Shown in pieces: positions 18,267-27,229 of a DNA stretch of 64,000 nt. The position numbers and the translations under genes were made by a program. The first letter of the stretch is position 1, and every line of letters begins with the position of its first letter. The DNA is from CADEEN01 sp963738425 (GTDB taxonomy: Bacteria; Pseudomonadota; Gammaproteobacteria; Burkholderiales; Burkholderiaceae_C): contig CAVTWT010000015.1 of NCBI GenBank assembly GCA_963738425.1, forward strand, positions 83,376-147,375. Direction: 5' to 3'. The notes under the pieces are model-generated. The model was not told where the DNA came from. It saw only the letters and a list, made by a program, of their open reading frames with translations, and did not search any database.

Positions 18267-20407
18267 ATGAAGCGCTGGATCGTTGCCCTCTTCGCCACCG
18301 CCTTCGCGCTGGGGGCGCACGCGCAGTCCGCCGTCGTCAAGACCGACGAAGTCCGCGCGGAGTTGGTCGCCCATGCGCCTGACGGCGTGTCGGCCGGCAA
18401 GCCGGTGTGGCTCGGCCTCGTCATCGAGCACGCGCCTCACTGGCACACCTACTGGAAGAACCCCGGCGACTCGGGCCTGCCGACGACGCTGGCCTGGCAG
18501 TTGCCGGCCGGTGCGAGCGCCGGTGACATCGCTTGGCCGACGCCCAAGCGCCTGCCGGTCGGCCCGCTGGTCAACTACGGCTACGAAGACAAGCTGCTGT
18601 TGCCGGTGCCGATCGCCATCGCCAGCGACTTCAAGGGCGAGTCCTTCGATGTGAAGCTGTCGGCGCAGTGGCTGGTGTGCAAGGACGTCTGCATCCCACA
18701 GCAAGGCGAGTTTGCGCTGCGGGTGCCGGTGAATGCCACGTCGGCGGCCCACAGCGCAATGTTCACGTCGGCTTGGGCAGCGCAGCCGAAAGACGCGGCG
18801 AATGCAAAGGTCAGCGCCGAGCTGGTCGACGACGCCAAGCTGTTGCGCATGAGCATCGGCGGCCTGCCCGCGGCGCTGCAGGGCAAGGAGCTGGCGTTCT
18901 TCGCCGAAGCGGCCGGCGTGATCGACCACGCGGCCAAGGTCACGGGCACTTGGGACGGCAGCACCTGGCGCGCCGACGTGCCGATCTCGCCGCAGCGCTT
19001 CGAAAGCCCATCGAAGATGCATGCGGTGCTGACGGCGCCGGGGCAGGCGGCCGGCACGCGGATCGGCTTTGCGATTGCAGGCGCGTGGCCCGCACTGACA
19101 CCGCCCACGCCAGCGGCCGTGCTGGACACACCGGCGGCGGCCGTGTCGCCGCCACCGCCCGACATCGGCTTCGGCGCGGCGCTGTTGTTCGCCTTCATCG
19201 GCGGCGCGCTGCTGAACCTGATGCCCTGCGTGTTCCCGATCCTGTCGCTCAAGGTGCTCGGCTTTGCCGGCCACGCGCACAGCCGGCGCGCGCTGGTCGG
19301 CGGCGGCCTGGCCTACACCGCGGGCGTCGTGCTGTCCTTCGTCGCGCTCGGCGGCGTTGTTGATCGCGCTGCGCGCCGGCGGCGAGCAGATCGGCTGGGG
19401 CTTCCAGCTGCAATCGCCGGGATTCGTCGTCGTGCTCGCCGTGTTGTTCACGTTGATTGCGCTCAACCTCGCCGGCCTGTTCGAGTTCGGCACCGTGCTG
19501 CCGAGCGGGCTGGCCTCGGCCCGCTTGCGCCATCCGCTGGCCGACAGCTTCCTCACTGGCGTGCTCGCCGTCGCGGTGGCCTCGCCGTGCACCGCGCCGT
19601 TCATGGGCGCGGCACTGGGTTTTGCGTTCACGCTGCCGGCTGCGCAATCGCTTGTTGTTGTTCGCCGTGCTCGGCCTGGGCATGGCCTTGCCCTACCTGC
19701 TGATGAGCGCCTGGCCCGCGGTCGCGCGCGCGATGCCCCGGCCGGGGGTGTGGATGGCGACCTTCAAGACCGTCATGGCCTTCCCGATGCTGGCCACCGT
19801 GGTCTGGCTGGTCTGGGTGCTCGGCCAGCAGACCAGCATCGACGGTGCAGCAGCGCTGCTCGCCGTGCTGGTGGCCCTCGCCTTTGCGCTGTGGGCCTGG
19901 GGGCGCGTGGACAGCACGCGCGTCGCCCGCGCGGCGTGGAGCACGGTCGGCGTGGCGCTGCTCGGCCTGTCTGTCGCCTGGGCGCTGCCGATGTGGCGCG
20001 AAGCACAAGCCGCGCCGGCAGCCGCTGCGAGCAGCGAGCGCTGGCAAGCCTGGAGCCCCGAGCGCGTGGCGGCGCTCAACGGCGAAGGCCGCACCGTGTT
20101 CGTCGACTTCACGGCGGCATGGTGCGTCACCTGCCAAGTCAACAAACGCTCGACCCTGAACGACGCAGGGTTGATGGCCGAGATGGACACTGCGCGCGTG
20201 GCATTGTTGCGGGCCGACTGGACGCGGCGCGACGCCACCATCAGCAACGAGCTGTCACGCCTCGGACGCAACGGCGTGCCGGTGTATGCGATCTACCGCC
20301 CGGGGCAGGGTGCGAATCAGCAGCCGACGCTGCTGCCCGAGCTGCTCAGCGTTTCAACCGTGCGCGACGCACTGGCGTTGCCGCGAGCCAAGGAGTCCCC
20401 GCAATGA
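18267..20407 (+). CDS. dsbD: Thiol:disulfide interchange protein DsbD, two frameshifts as sequenced
   Basis: This inner-membrane electron carrier passes reducing power from cytoplasmic thioredoxin to the periplasm. It has a signal peptide (residues 1-19), a periplasmic alpha-type domain with Cys138 and Cys142 (VCKDVCIP), a multi-helix membrane domain with the paired cysteine motifs MPCVFPI (319-325) and SPCTAPF, and a C-terminal thioredoxin domain with the active site WCVTC. Two breaks occur: an extra base at 19351-19360 (after ALGG, resuming LLIALRAGGEQ), and an extra T at 19652-19653 (QSL resuming LLFAVLGLG). Removing both gives 712 residues. The stop overlaps the next gene by four bases (ATGA), so the pair is coupled. 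Confidence 0.9.
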
Positions 20408-21012
20408 AGATGAAGTGTCTGTTGTCCACGCTGATGCTCGCTGCCTCGACGGCATTCGCTGCGCCCGCGGTCGTCGGCCAACCGGCGCCGGCCTTCAGCG
20501 TCACCGACACCAGCGGCAAGGCCGTGTCGCTGGCCGACTTCAAGGGCAAGACCGTCGTCCTCGAGTGGGTCAACCCCGGCTGCCCGTATGTGCGCAAGCA
20601 CTACGACAGCGCCAACATGCAGGCCACGCAGAAAGGCGCCGCCGGCCAAGGCGTGGTCTGGCTCGCGGTCAACTCCACCGCACAAGAGCACTACGACTAC
20701 AAGAAGCCGGCCGACATGGCCGCGTGGATGCAGTCGCAGAAGGCCGCCGCCACGCACACGCTGATGGACAGCGACGGCAAGATCGGCAAGGCCTATGGCG
20801 CGCGCACGACACCGCACATGTACGTGGTCGATGCGAAGGGCACTTTGGCGTATGCCGGCGGCATCGACGACAAGGCCACCGCGAATGCGGCCGATGTGAA
20901 GACGGCGAAGAACTACGTCAACGCCGCGCTCGGCGATGTGCTCGCCGGCAAGGCTGTTGCGCAGGCTGTGACGCGGCCGTATGGCTGCTCGGTGAAGTAC
21001 TCGGACGGCTGA
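20404..21012 (+). CDS. Exported redoxin-domain protein (AhpC/TSA thioredoxin-fold)
   Basis: A 202-residue protein with a signal peptide (residues 1-19, ending in AFAAPA) and a thioredoxin-like redoxin domain: VVGQPAPAFSVTDTSGKAVSLADFKGKTVVLEWVNPGCPYVRKHY. It keeps the peroxiredoxin-type opening (GxxAPxFxxTD), but the active-site region is NPGCPYVRKHY, with a single cysteine rather than a CxxC pair. Another cysteine near the C terminus (RPYGCSVKYSDG) could act as a resolving residue. The stretch YGARTTPHMYVVD supplies the cis-proline. It is translationally coupled to dsbD, so it is probably a periplasmic substrate or partner of DsbD. Exact reaction unknown. Confidence 0.87.
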   Translation: MKMKCLLSTLMLAASTAFAAPAVVGQPAPAFSVTDTSGKAVSLADFKGKTVVLEWVNPGCPYVRKHYDSANMQATQKGAAGQGVVWLAVNSTAQEHYDYKKPADMAAWMQSQKAAATHTLMDSDGKIGKAYGARTTPHMYVVDAKGTLAYAGGIDDKATANAADVKTAKNYVNAALGDVLAGKAVAQAVTRPYGCSVKYSDG

Positions 21013-21024
21013 CGCGCCCACTTG

Positions 21025-21076
21025 CCCGTTCGGGCTGAGCTTGTCGAAGCCCTTCGACAAGCTCAGGGTGAACGGG
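21025..21076. repeat. REP-like 52-bp near-perfect inverted repeat
   Basis: Two arms (21025-21049 and 21053-21076) pair almost perfectly around a 3-base loop and share the core GAGCTTGTCGAAG with its complement CTTCGACAAGCTC. This palindrome type is known as a widely dispersed intergenic repeat in many GC-rich proteobacteria. Here it lies between two convergent genes (the redoxin gene and glpD) and could act as a bidirectional terminator or mRNA 3'-end stabiliser. Confidence 0.8.
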
Positions 21077-21080
21077 GGGA

Positions 21081-22670
21081 TCACGGCAACTGTTGATACT
21101 GCGCCGCCAGCGCTTCGAACGACGCCTGCGACGCCGCGGCGTCGAAACCGGCACCGAGTTCGTCTGCCAGGATCATCGCCACCGCACCCGCCTGACGCTG
21201 CGCTTCGGCTGCGTCGAGGAACAACAACCGGCAGCGGCGCGCCAACACGTCTTCGACGCTTTGCGCCATTTCGTGCCGCACGGCAAAGCGCACCATCGCT
21301 TCGGAGAGGCCCCCGTCGCCATCTCTCCACAACCAATGGTCGGCACCGGGCAAGCCGCGCAGCACGGCGACTTCGCTGCCGTACCCGTGCTCGCCGGGTG
21401 ACACCGTCATCGAGACGTGCGCCTTGGCCGACGCACCGACCAGCGGCAGATTCACCGTGACGCCACCCGCGCGGCGCGGCAGCAATTGCCGATCGAAGCA
21501 GCGCTCGAGCACGTCCTCGGCCATCGCGCGGTACGTCGTCCACTTGCCACCGGTCACGGTGACCATGCCCGAGCGGCCGACGAGCACGGTGTGCTCGCGC
21601 GACAACTGCTTGGTGTTGTCGCCATCGTCGCCACCGGGCTTGACGAGCGGGCGCAAGCCCACCCACACCGAACGCACGTCGGGCCGCGTCGGCGCCTTCG
21701 ACAAGTAGCGCGCCGACTCGCGCAGGATGAACGCCACCTCGTCCTTGAACGGCGTGGGCTCGCGCACGATGTCGTCGCGCGGCGTGTCGGTGGTGCCGAG
21801 GATCGTCTTGCCGAGCCACGGCACCGCGAACAGCACGCGGCCGTCTTCGGTCTTCGGCACCAGCAGCGCGTGCGTGCCGGGCAGGAATGAGCGATCGACG
21901 ACCAGATGCACGCCCTGACTCGGCGCGACGATGCCGGGCTTCTCGGGTGCACCGGCATCGCGGTCCATGTCGCGGATGTCATCGACCCAGACGCCGGTGG
22001 CATTGACGACGCACTTCGCACCGACGCGCAGTTCGGTGCCGCCAATCGCGTCACGCGCGTGGACGCCGGTCACCTTGCCTCCCTCGCGCACCAGCGACGT
22101 CACCGGGCAATGGTTGAGAACGACAGCGCCCTTGCTTGCCGCGGTGCGCGCGAGCGCGACCGCCAGCCGCGCATCGTCGAACTGCCCGTCCCAGTACTTG
22201 ACGCCACCTGACAGGCCGCGCATCTGCACATTGGGCAAGAGCTCGCGCGTGCGCGCGGCCGACAGGAACTCGGTGTCGCCGAGGCCGCGCGAACCGGCCA
22301 GCGCGTCGTACATCTTCAGGCCGACGCCATAAAACGGCGCTTCCCAGATCTTGTACGTCGGCATGACGAAAGCCAGAGGCTGCGCCAGGTGCGGCGCATT
22401 GGCCAGCAGCGTCGCGCGCTCGTGCAGCGCCTCGCGCACCAGCGACACATTGCCCTGCGCGAGATAGCGCACGCCGCCGTGCACGAGTTTGGTGGCGCGC
22501 GAACTCGTGCCCTTCGCAAAGTCCTCGGCTTCGAGCAGCACGACCGAGAAGCCGCGCGCGGCCGCGTCGAGCGCGACACCGCAGCCGGTCGCGCCGCCGC
22601 CGATGATGGCGAGGTCAAACGTGCGGTTCGTGGGCAGCGCTGCGAGCGCTGTGGCGCGCGCAGAGGTCAT
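21081..22670 (-). CDS. glpD: Glycerol-3-phosphate dehydrogenase (FAD-dependent)
   Basis: A 529-residue flavoprotein of the GlpD/DAO family that oxidises sn-glycerol 3-phosphate to dihydroxyacetone phosphate and feeds electrons to the quinone pool. The N-terminal Rossmann fold is clear (FDLAIIGGGATGCGVALDAAARG), followed by AEDFAKGTSSRATKLVHGGVRYL, the classical GlpD signature, and a C-terminal domain of the DAO_C type (VRFAVRHEMAQSVEDVLARRCRLLFLDA). The frame is intact. Its start is only 5 bases from the stop of the sugar dehydrogenase gene, making it the last gene of the sugar operon, an odd location for glpD because no glycerol kinase or glycerol facilitator gene is nearby. Confidence 0.94.
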   Translation of the reverse strand: MTSARATALAALPTNRTFDLAIIGGGATGCGVALDAAARGFSVVLLEAEDFAKGTSSRATKLVHGGVRYLAQGNVSLVREALHERATLLANAPHLAQPLAFVMPTYKIWEAPFYGVGLKMYDALAGSRGLGDTEFLSAARTRELLPNVQMRGLSGGVKYWDGQFDDARLAVALARTAASKGAVVLNHCPVTSLVREGGKVTGVHARDAIGGTELRVGAKCVVNATGVWVDDIRDMDRDAGAPEKPGIVAPSQGVHLVVDRSFLPGTHALLVPKTEDGRVLFAVPWLGKTILGTTDTPRDDIVREPTPFKDEVAFILRESARYLSKAPTRPDVRSVWVGLRPLVKPGGDDGDNTKQLSREHTVLVGRSGMVTVTGGKWTTYRAMAEDVLERCFDRQLLPRRAGGVTVNLPLVGASAKAHVSMTVSPGEHGYGSEVAVLRGLPGADHWLWRDGDGGLSEAMVRFAVRHEMAQSVEDVLARRCRLLFLDAAEAQRQAGAVAMILADELGAGFDAAASQASFEALAAQYQQLP

Positions 22671-22674
22671 CGAT

Positions 22675-23456
22675 TCAGGTCACGACTGATTGCTGCGCAA
22701 TCCCACCATCGACCAGCACATGCTGCCCGGTCATGCCGTCGCTGTCGTCGGCCGCGAGGAACAGCGTTGCCCGCGCCACATGCCCTGGATCGAGCCGGAT
22801 CTTCAAACACTGCGCGTCCAAAAACTCCTTGTCCGCCGCCGGGTCACGGTGCAGCGTGGTCTGGCGATCGGTAACGATGGCGCCGGGCACGAGGGCGTTG
22901 ACGCGGATGTTGCGCGCGCCGAGTTCGCGCGCCAGCGTGCGCGTCAGGCCGAGGATGCCGGCCTTGGCCGTCGTGTAGCCGACCAGGTTCGGCCGGCCGC
23001 GCATCCAGCTCACCGAGCCCATGTTGATCACGCTGCCGCCACCGGCTTTCTCCATGCCCGGCGCAACGGCCTGGATGGCGAAGAAGTAGTGCTTCAGGTT
23101 CAGCGCGATGCGGTCGTCCCAGAACTCGCTCGTCACCTCTTCCATCTTGTGCCGGTCGTCGCGGCCGGCGTTGTTGATCAGCACGCGGATCGGTCCGACT
23201 TCGCTGGCCACGCGCGCGAGCAGCGCTTGGTAGCTCGCCACGTCACGCACATCGCAGGCGCCGTACCAAGGTGCCGCGTGACCTGATGCGACACTTCATC
23301 GATCAACGGTTTGCCGCCGTCGGGCTTGGTGCCGCAGAACGCGACCTTGGATCCCTGCGCCGCGAACGCGCGCACGAGTTCGGCGCCGATGCCGGAGCTG
23401 CCGCCGGAGATGAAGACGACGCGGTCGCGCAGCGAGGGATATGTCGTGTAGCTCAT
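22675..23456 (-). CDS. SDR-family sugar 1-dehydrogenase, one frameshift as sequenced
   Basis: A classical short-chain dehydrogenase, 260 residues after correction: cofactor motif ISGGSSGIGAELV near residue 20, NNAGRDDRHKMEEVT, catalytic serine in INMGSVSWMRG, and YTTAK as the YxxxK pair. Blocks such as NNAGxDDRHK and QAVAPGMEKxGGGSVIN closely resemble the NAD-dependent D-xylose dehydrogenase of Caulobacter and related galactose or arabinose dehydrogenases, as recalled. One base is missing near 23268; repair gives RHLWYGACDVRDVASYQ. It sits 11 bases from the SMP-30 gene in the sugar operon, so it probably oxidises the imported aldose to its lactone. Exact sugar unproven. Confidence 0.85.
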
Positions 23457-23466
23457 GGTGGGTGGC

Positions 23467-24369
23467 TCACAGCCTTGCAAAGTTCACCGGCAACCCCGGC
23501 ACGTCGACGCGCAGTTGCAATACACAGCCCGCCAGCGGCTCGCGTGCCAGTTCCTCGGCTGGCCGCTTCTCGCGCGCCGTGGTGATGTACAGCGTCTTCA
23601 AGTCGGCGCCGCCGAAGCACGGCATCGTCGGGCATCGCACCGGCAGCTTGACCTCGCGCACAAGCGTGCCATCGGGTGCAAAGCGCAGCAATCTCGCGCC
23701 TTCGAACATCGAGCACCAGTAGTGGCCGTCGCTGTCCATCGCAGCGCCGTCGGGGCGACCGCCGTAGGTGGCGAGGTCCTGTTCAGCCGTCTTCACCGGA
23801 AACTGCGCGAACACGCGGCGGTTCGAAAGGGCGCCGCCTGCACGCTCGAAGTCGAATGCATAGACGGCGTGCGCCTTGGTGTCGGACCAGTACATCGTGC
23901 GCGCGTCGGGGCTCCAGGCCAAGCCGTTGCTGACGGTGATCTTGTCGGCCATCTTGTCGAGCTTGCCGTCGGCGTAGCGGTAGAGCGCTGCGTTTGGCGG
24001 ATCGCGCGGCTCGTAGATCGTGCCGACCCAGAAGCGGCCTTGCGGATCGGCCTTGCCGTCGTTGAAGCGTTCGGTCTTGGCGTCGTACGGCAGCTCGATC
24101 GGCAGCGGTGCAGCTCTACCCGTGGCCGCATCAAAGCGCACCAAGCCGCTGCGCAGCGCCAGCAGCAAGCCGCCCTCCATCAGCGGCGCGCAGCAGGCCA
24201 CATCGGTATCGAAGGGCCAGGTCTTGTGTTCGCCGCTGCGCGGGTCGAACCGATTCAGTGCATGGCCGGGAATGTCGCACCAGTACAGCACTTGTTCGGC
24301 CGGGTGCCACAGCGGCGATTCGCCGAGCAGGCTCGGCGGCACCCCCTGCAACGCTGAAATGGAACTCAA
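23467..24369 (-). CDS. SMP-30/gluconolactonase family protein (aldonolactonase)
   Basis: A six-bladed beta-propeller lactonase, about 300 residues. Signature pieces: LLGESPLWHPAEQVLYWCDIPGHALNRFDPRSG at the start, FNDGKADPQGRFWVGTIYEP, the metal-site residues in ITVSNGLAWSPDARTMYWSDT, and RPDGAAMDSDGHYWCSMFEG. It hydrolyses a sugar lactone to the aldonate, the step after the dehydrogenase in this operon. No ATG precedes the conserved start; a TTG at 24369 overlapping the epimerase stop (TTGA) gives a reasonable N terminus, with a GTG 12 codons later as the alternative. The frame is intact. Confidence 0.88.
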   Translation of the reverse strand: MSSISALQGVPPSLLGESPLWHPAEQVLYWCDIPGHALNRFDPRSGEHKTWPFDTDVACCAPLMEGGLLLALRSGLVRFDAATGRAAPLPIELPYDAKTERFNDGKADPQGRFWVGTIYEPRDPPNAALYRYADGKLDKMADKITVSNGLAWSPDARTMYWSDTKAHAVYAFDFERAGGALSNRRVFAQFPVKTAEQDLATYGGRPDGAAMDSDGHYWCSMFEGARLLRFAPDGTLVREVKLPVRCPTMPCFGGADLKTLYITTAREKRPAEELAREPLAGCVLQLRVDVPGLPVNFARL

Positions 24370-25230
24370 GCTGCACTGACCTCGATCTTCATCCAGGCGT
24401 CCATCGTCTCGGCGGCGCCGAGCGACACCAAACCGTGCGCCGCCGGGTCGGCCATGTGGATGGCATTGCTGACATGGCTCACCGGCTCGATGCAGAAGTA
24501 GTCGCTGTCGGGCGGCGTGTAGACCACCAGGTACGGCAGCGACGAGGTCAGCGTCACCGACAGCGCTTCGTCGCGCACGCGCGCCGCGCCCTGCCAGCCG
24601 TCGAAGCAATGGTCGTAGTTCAAGTGGCGCAACTTCACCGTCAATGCCGTTCTGCGCCACACGGCGCGTCGGCAGATGCGTAGCGGCGTCGGACTCCCAG
24701 CGCCCGCTGCACTCCACATGCATGCGGCTTCGGCTGCGCTTCGGGAAATACGGGTGCCAGCCCAGGCCCACCGGCTGCGTACGGGCGTCGATGTTGGTGA
24801 AGTGCAGGCGCACGGTCAGCGCGTCGTCGCTGAGTTCGAAGCGCTGCATGACGTCGAAGGTGAACGGCCAGTGCGCGTCGGTGCGCTGCGTGAACATCAG
24901 CTCGGCGGAGTGGGCGTCGTGCTGCGTCACGCGCCACGGCTGCGTCCAGGCGCTGCCGTGAAGCGAATGCGGATAGTCGTCACCGAAGTTGGCGGCGGTG
25001 GTGTGCTCGCGGCCGAGCCAGCGGAAGCGCTTGTAGCCCAGGCGGTTGGAATACGGCACGAGCGGGAAGCAGCCGGATTTGCGCGGCGCGGCGAGTTCGG
25101 CCGGCGGGGCGCTGCGCAGCACCGGCGTGTCGCCATGCCATAGCCCCGCGATCGAGCCGCCGAGGTCGGGGCGCAGTGCCAGGCGCAGCGGGCCGGCGCG
25201 CAATTCGAGGGCGGTGGTTTTGTCGTTCAT
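24366..25230 (-). CDS. Aldose 1-epimerase family protein, one frameshift as sequenced
   Basis: A mutarotase-like protein that interconverts alpha and beta anomers of an aldose. The galactose-mutarotase fold is recognisable: LRPDLGGSIAGLWHGDTPVLR, CFPLVPYSNRL, PHSLHGSAWTQPW, the catalytic His in VGLGWHPYFP, and after the break LNYDHCFDGW followed by YFCIEPVSH. The break lies around 24638-24650: GIDG should continue VKLRHLNYDHC, available one frame over. Removing one base gives 287 residues, the normal size. The start at 25230 lies 51 bases from the Gfo/Idh gene. In the operon it likely supplies the anomer used by the dehydrogenase. Confidence 0.86.
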
Positions 25231-25281
25231 GCGATGGAATCCGCGAAGGCCAGTGACGCGCGCATCCTAACCACAGTCGAA

Positions 25282-26394
25282 TCACCAGCCCGCCGGCAGG
25301 ACCTCGGACAATGCAACGACACGCCCCTCGTCGATGCTCTTGTGCGCGGCGAGGCCGGTGGCCACGGCGCGCAGGCCTTCTTCGAGCGGGATCTCCGGCG
25401 GCAAGCCGCTTCTCACCGCGTGCGCGAACTTCTGGTGCTCGATGTAGCTGGCGCCGAAATGCTGGCCGAGGTATTTGATGTTGGTGTCGCGGATCTGGCG
25501 CACCGCGATGCCCTTGGCGGTGCCCGACGGCTGGCCCCAGACATCGCGCTTGCCCCAGTCCTCGCGCCGGCCGCAGCGCAGTACGCCGGAGGGCAGCAGC
25601 GATTCGAGCTTGCCCTCGGCGCCGACAATCACGACTTGCTCGTTGTCGACCGAGTTCTCGGCGAACATGCACAGGTCGAGCGAGGCGCGCGCGCCGCTCG
25701 GGTACTCGACGATGACGAAGGCGCTGTCGAGGATGTCCGGCGTCTTGCCGCCGTAGGACTCGTCGAGGTGGTTGACGCGCTGACCGCCGGAGGCGAACAC
25801 GCGCGTGGGCTTCTCCTTGAGGATGAAGTCCATCAGGTTGAAGTAGTGGCAGCACTTCTCGACCAGGGTTCCGCCGGTGTTTGCGTTGAAGCGGTTCCAG
25901 TCGCCGACTTTCGTATAGAACGGCTCGCGGTGCTCGCGGATGGCGACCTGATGCAGTTGTCCGACGCCGCCTTCGTGCGCGATGCGGATCATCTCCGCCA
26001 CCGGCGGCATGTAGCGGTATTCCTGGGCGACCCAGACGATGCCCTTGCGGTTCTTCGCCCGCTCGATCAACTCGACGCCGTCGGCCACGCGCGTGACGAG
26101 CGGCTTCTCGCACAGGATGTGCAGGTCGGTCGCCAGCGCATCACGCATGACCTCGATGTGGGTGAAGTTCGGGCTCGCGACGACGAGGGCGTCGCACAGG
26201 CCGCTCTTCAGCAGATCCCGGTGGTCGGCGAAGAGCTCGACCTTGCCGTCGACGATGGCGGCCGCCTGTTCGCGGCTCTGGGGCGATGGATCGGCGATGG
26301 CGGTGACCGCGGCGCCGCCCATCGCGCGCAGGTTCTCGATGTGCTCGCGGCCCATGCTGCCGCAGCCGATGATGCCGTAGCGAAGTTTCTTCAT
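25282..26394 (-). CDS. Gfo/Idh/MocA family oxidoreductase
   Basis: A 370-residue NAD(P)-dependent oxidoreductase. The N-terminal Rossmann domain has RYGIIGCGSMGREHIENL; the family's EKP motif appears as ILCEKPLVTRVAD; the C-terminal domain includes VGDWNRFNANTGGTLVEKCCHYFNLMDFIL with a conserved His. This subfamily often oxidises inositols, sugars or amino sugars; in Azospirillum the L-arabinose 1-dehydrogenase belongs to Gfo/Idh. Here it lies directly downstream of the ABC importer genes, 5 bases from a permease gene, so it should act on the imported sugar or a derivative of it. The presence of both this and an SDR dehydrogenase suggests two oxidation steps or two substrates. Confidence 0.9.
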   Translation of the reverse strand: MKKLRYGIIGCGSMGREHIENLRAMGGAAVTAIADPSPQSREQAAAIVDGKVELFADHRDLLKSGLCDALVVASPNFTHIEVMRDALATDLHILCEKPLVTRVADGVELIERAKNRKGIVWVAQEYRYMPPVAEMIRIAHEGGVGQLHQVAIREHREPFYTKVGDWNRFNANTGGTLVEKCCHYFNLMDFILKEKPTRVFASGGQRVNHLDESYGGKTPDILDSAFVIVEYPSGARASLDLCMFAENSVDNEQVVIVGAEGKLESLLPSGVLRCGRREDWGKRDVWGQPSGTAKGIAVRQIRDTNIKYLGQHFGASYIEHQKFAHAVRSGLPPEIPLEEGLRAVATGLAAHKSIDEGRVVALSEVLPAGW

Positions 26395-26398
26395 GTCC

Positions 26399-27229
26399 TT
26401 ATCCTTTGAGGCCGCCCTGCGTGAGGCCGCCGACGACGCGCTCCTGGAAGATCGCGATCAGCACCGCGATCGGCACGATGGCCACGATCAGTGCGGCCGA
26501 GATGATCGGCCACGGAAACGTGAACTCGCCCTGGTAGAGCGTGATGCCGACCGGCAACGTGCGGAAGTTCGGATTGCTGTTCAGTGAGAGCGCGAGCAGG
26601 AACTCGTCCCACGAATTGACGAAGGCCAGGATGCCGGCGGTGAACACGCCCGGTGCAGCCAAGGGCACGACCACACGCACCAGCGCGCCCATGCGCGTGC
26701 AGCCGTCGATCATCGCGGCGTTCTCGAGATCTTTCGGGATGCTCTGGAAGAAGCTCACCAGCACCAGCGTGCAGACCGGCAGGTTGAGCACGATGTAGGG
26801 CAGCACCAGCGCGGTGTAGCTGTTGAGCAGGCCGAAGGCGCGCATCGTCTCGAAGATCGGCACCAGCAGCGTCACCAGCGGGAACATGCTGGACGCGACG
26901 ATGCAGGTCAGGATCAGTTGCCGGTTCTTCAGGTTCAGGCGCGCGATCGCGTAAGCCGCCAGCGCCGAGACGAGCAGCGAGAACACCGTCGCGCTCAAGG
27001 CCACCGCCAGGCTGTTGCCGAGGTACTTCAGCAGCGGCTGATCGGTGAAGGCCTGCACGTAGTTCTGCAATGTCGGGTTGTGCGGCCAGTAGGTGATGGG
27101 CTTGCTCACCAGCTCCGTCTCGGTCTTCAGCGAGGTCAGCAGGATCCAGACCGCGGGGAAGAAGCCGTTGATGACGACGATGCCGGCGGCGATCAGGCGC
27201 AAGCTCTTGCTGTCGAACAGGGATCTCAT
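26399..27229 (-). CDS. Carbohydrate ABC transporter permease (MalG-type)
   Basis: A 276-residue inner-membrane permease of the MalG family, with six predicted transmembrane helices. The EAA loop that contacts the ATPase is seen as LENAAMIDGCTRMGALVRVVVPLAAPG, a standard CUT1 form. N-terminal helix SLRLIAAGIVVINGFFPAVWILLTSL. Start ATG at 27229 follows the stop of the partner permease directly (no gap). The transporter is completed by a second permease, a binding protein and a MalK-like ATPase in the same operon. Confidence 0.94.
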   Translation of the reverse strand: MRSLFDSKSLRLIAAGIVVINGFFPAVWILLTSLKTETELVSKPITYWPHNPTLQNYVQAFTDQPLLKYLGNSLAVALSATVFSLLVSALAAYAIARLNLKNRQLILTCIVASSMFPLVTLLVPIFETMRAFGLLNSYTALVLPYIVLNLPVCTLVLVSFFQSIPKDLENAAMIDGCTRMGALVRVVVPLAAPGVFTAGILAFVNSWDEFLLALSLNSNPNFRTLPVGITLYQGEFTFPWPIISAALIVAIVPIAVLIAIFQERVVGGLTQGGLKG

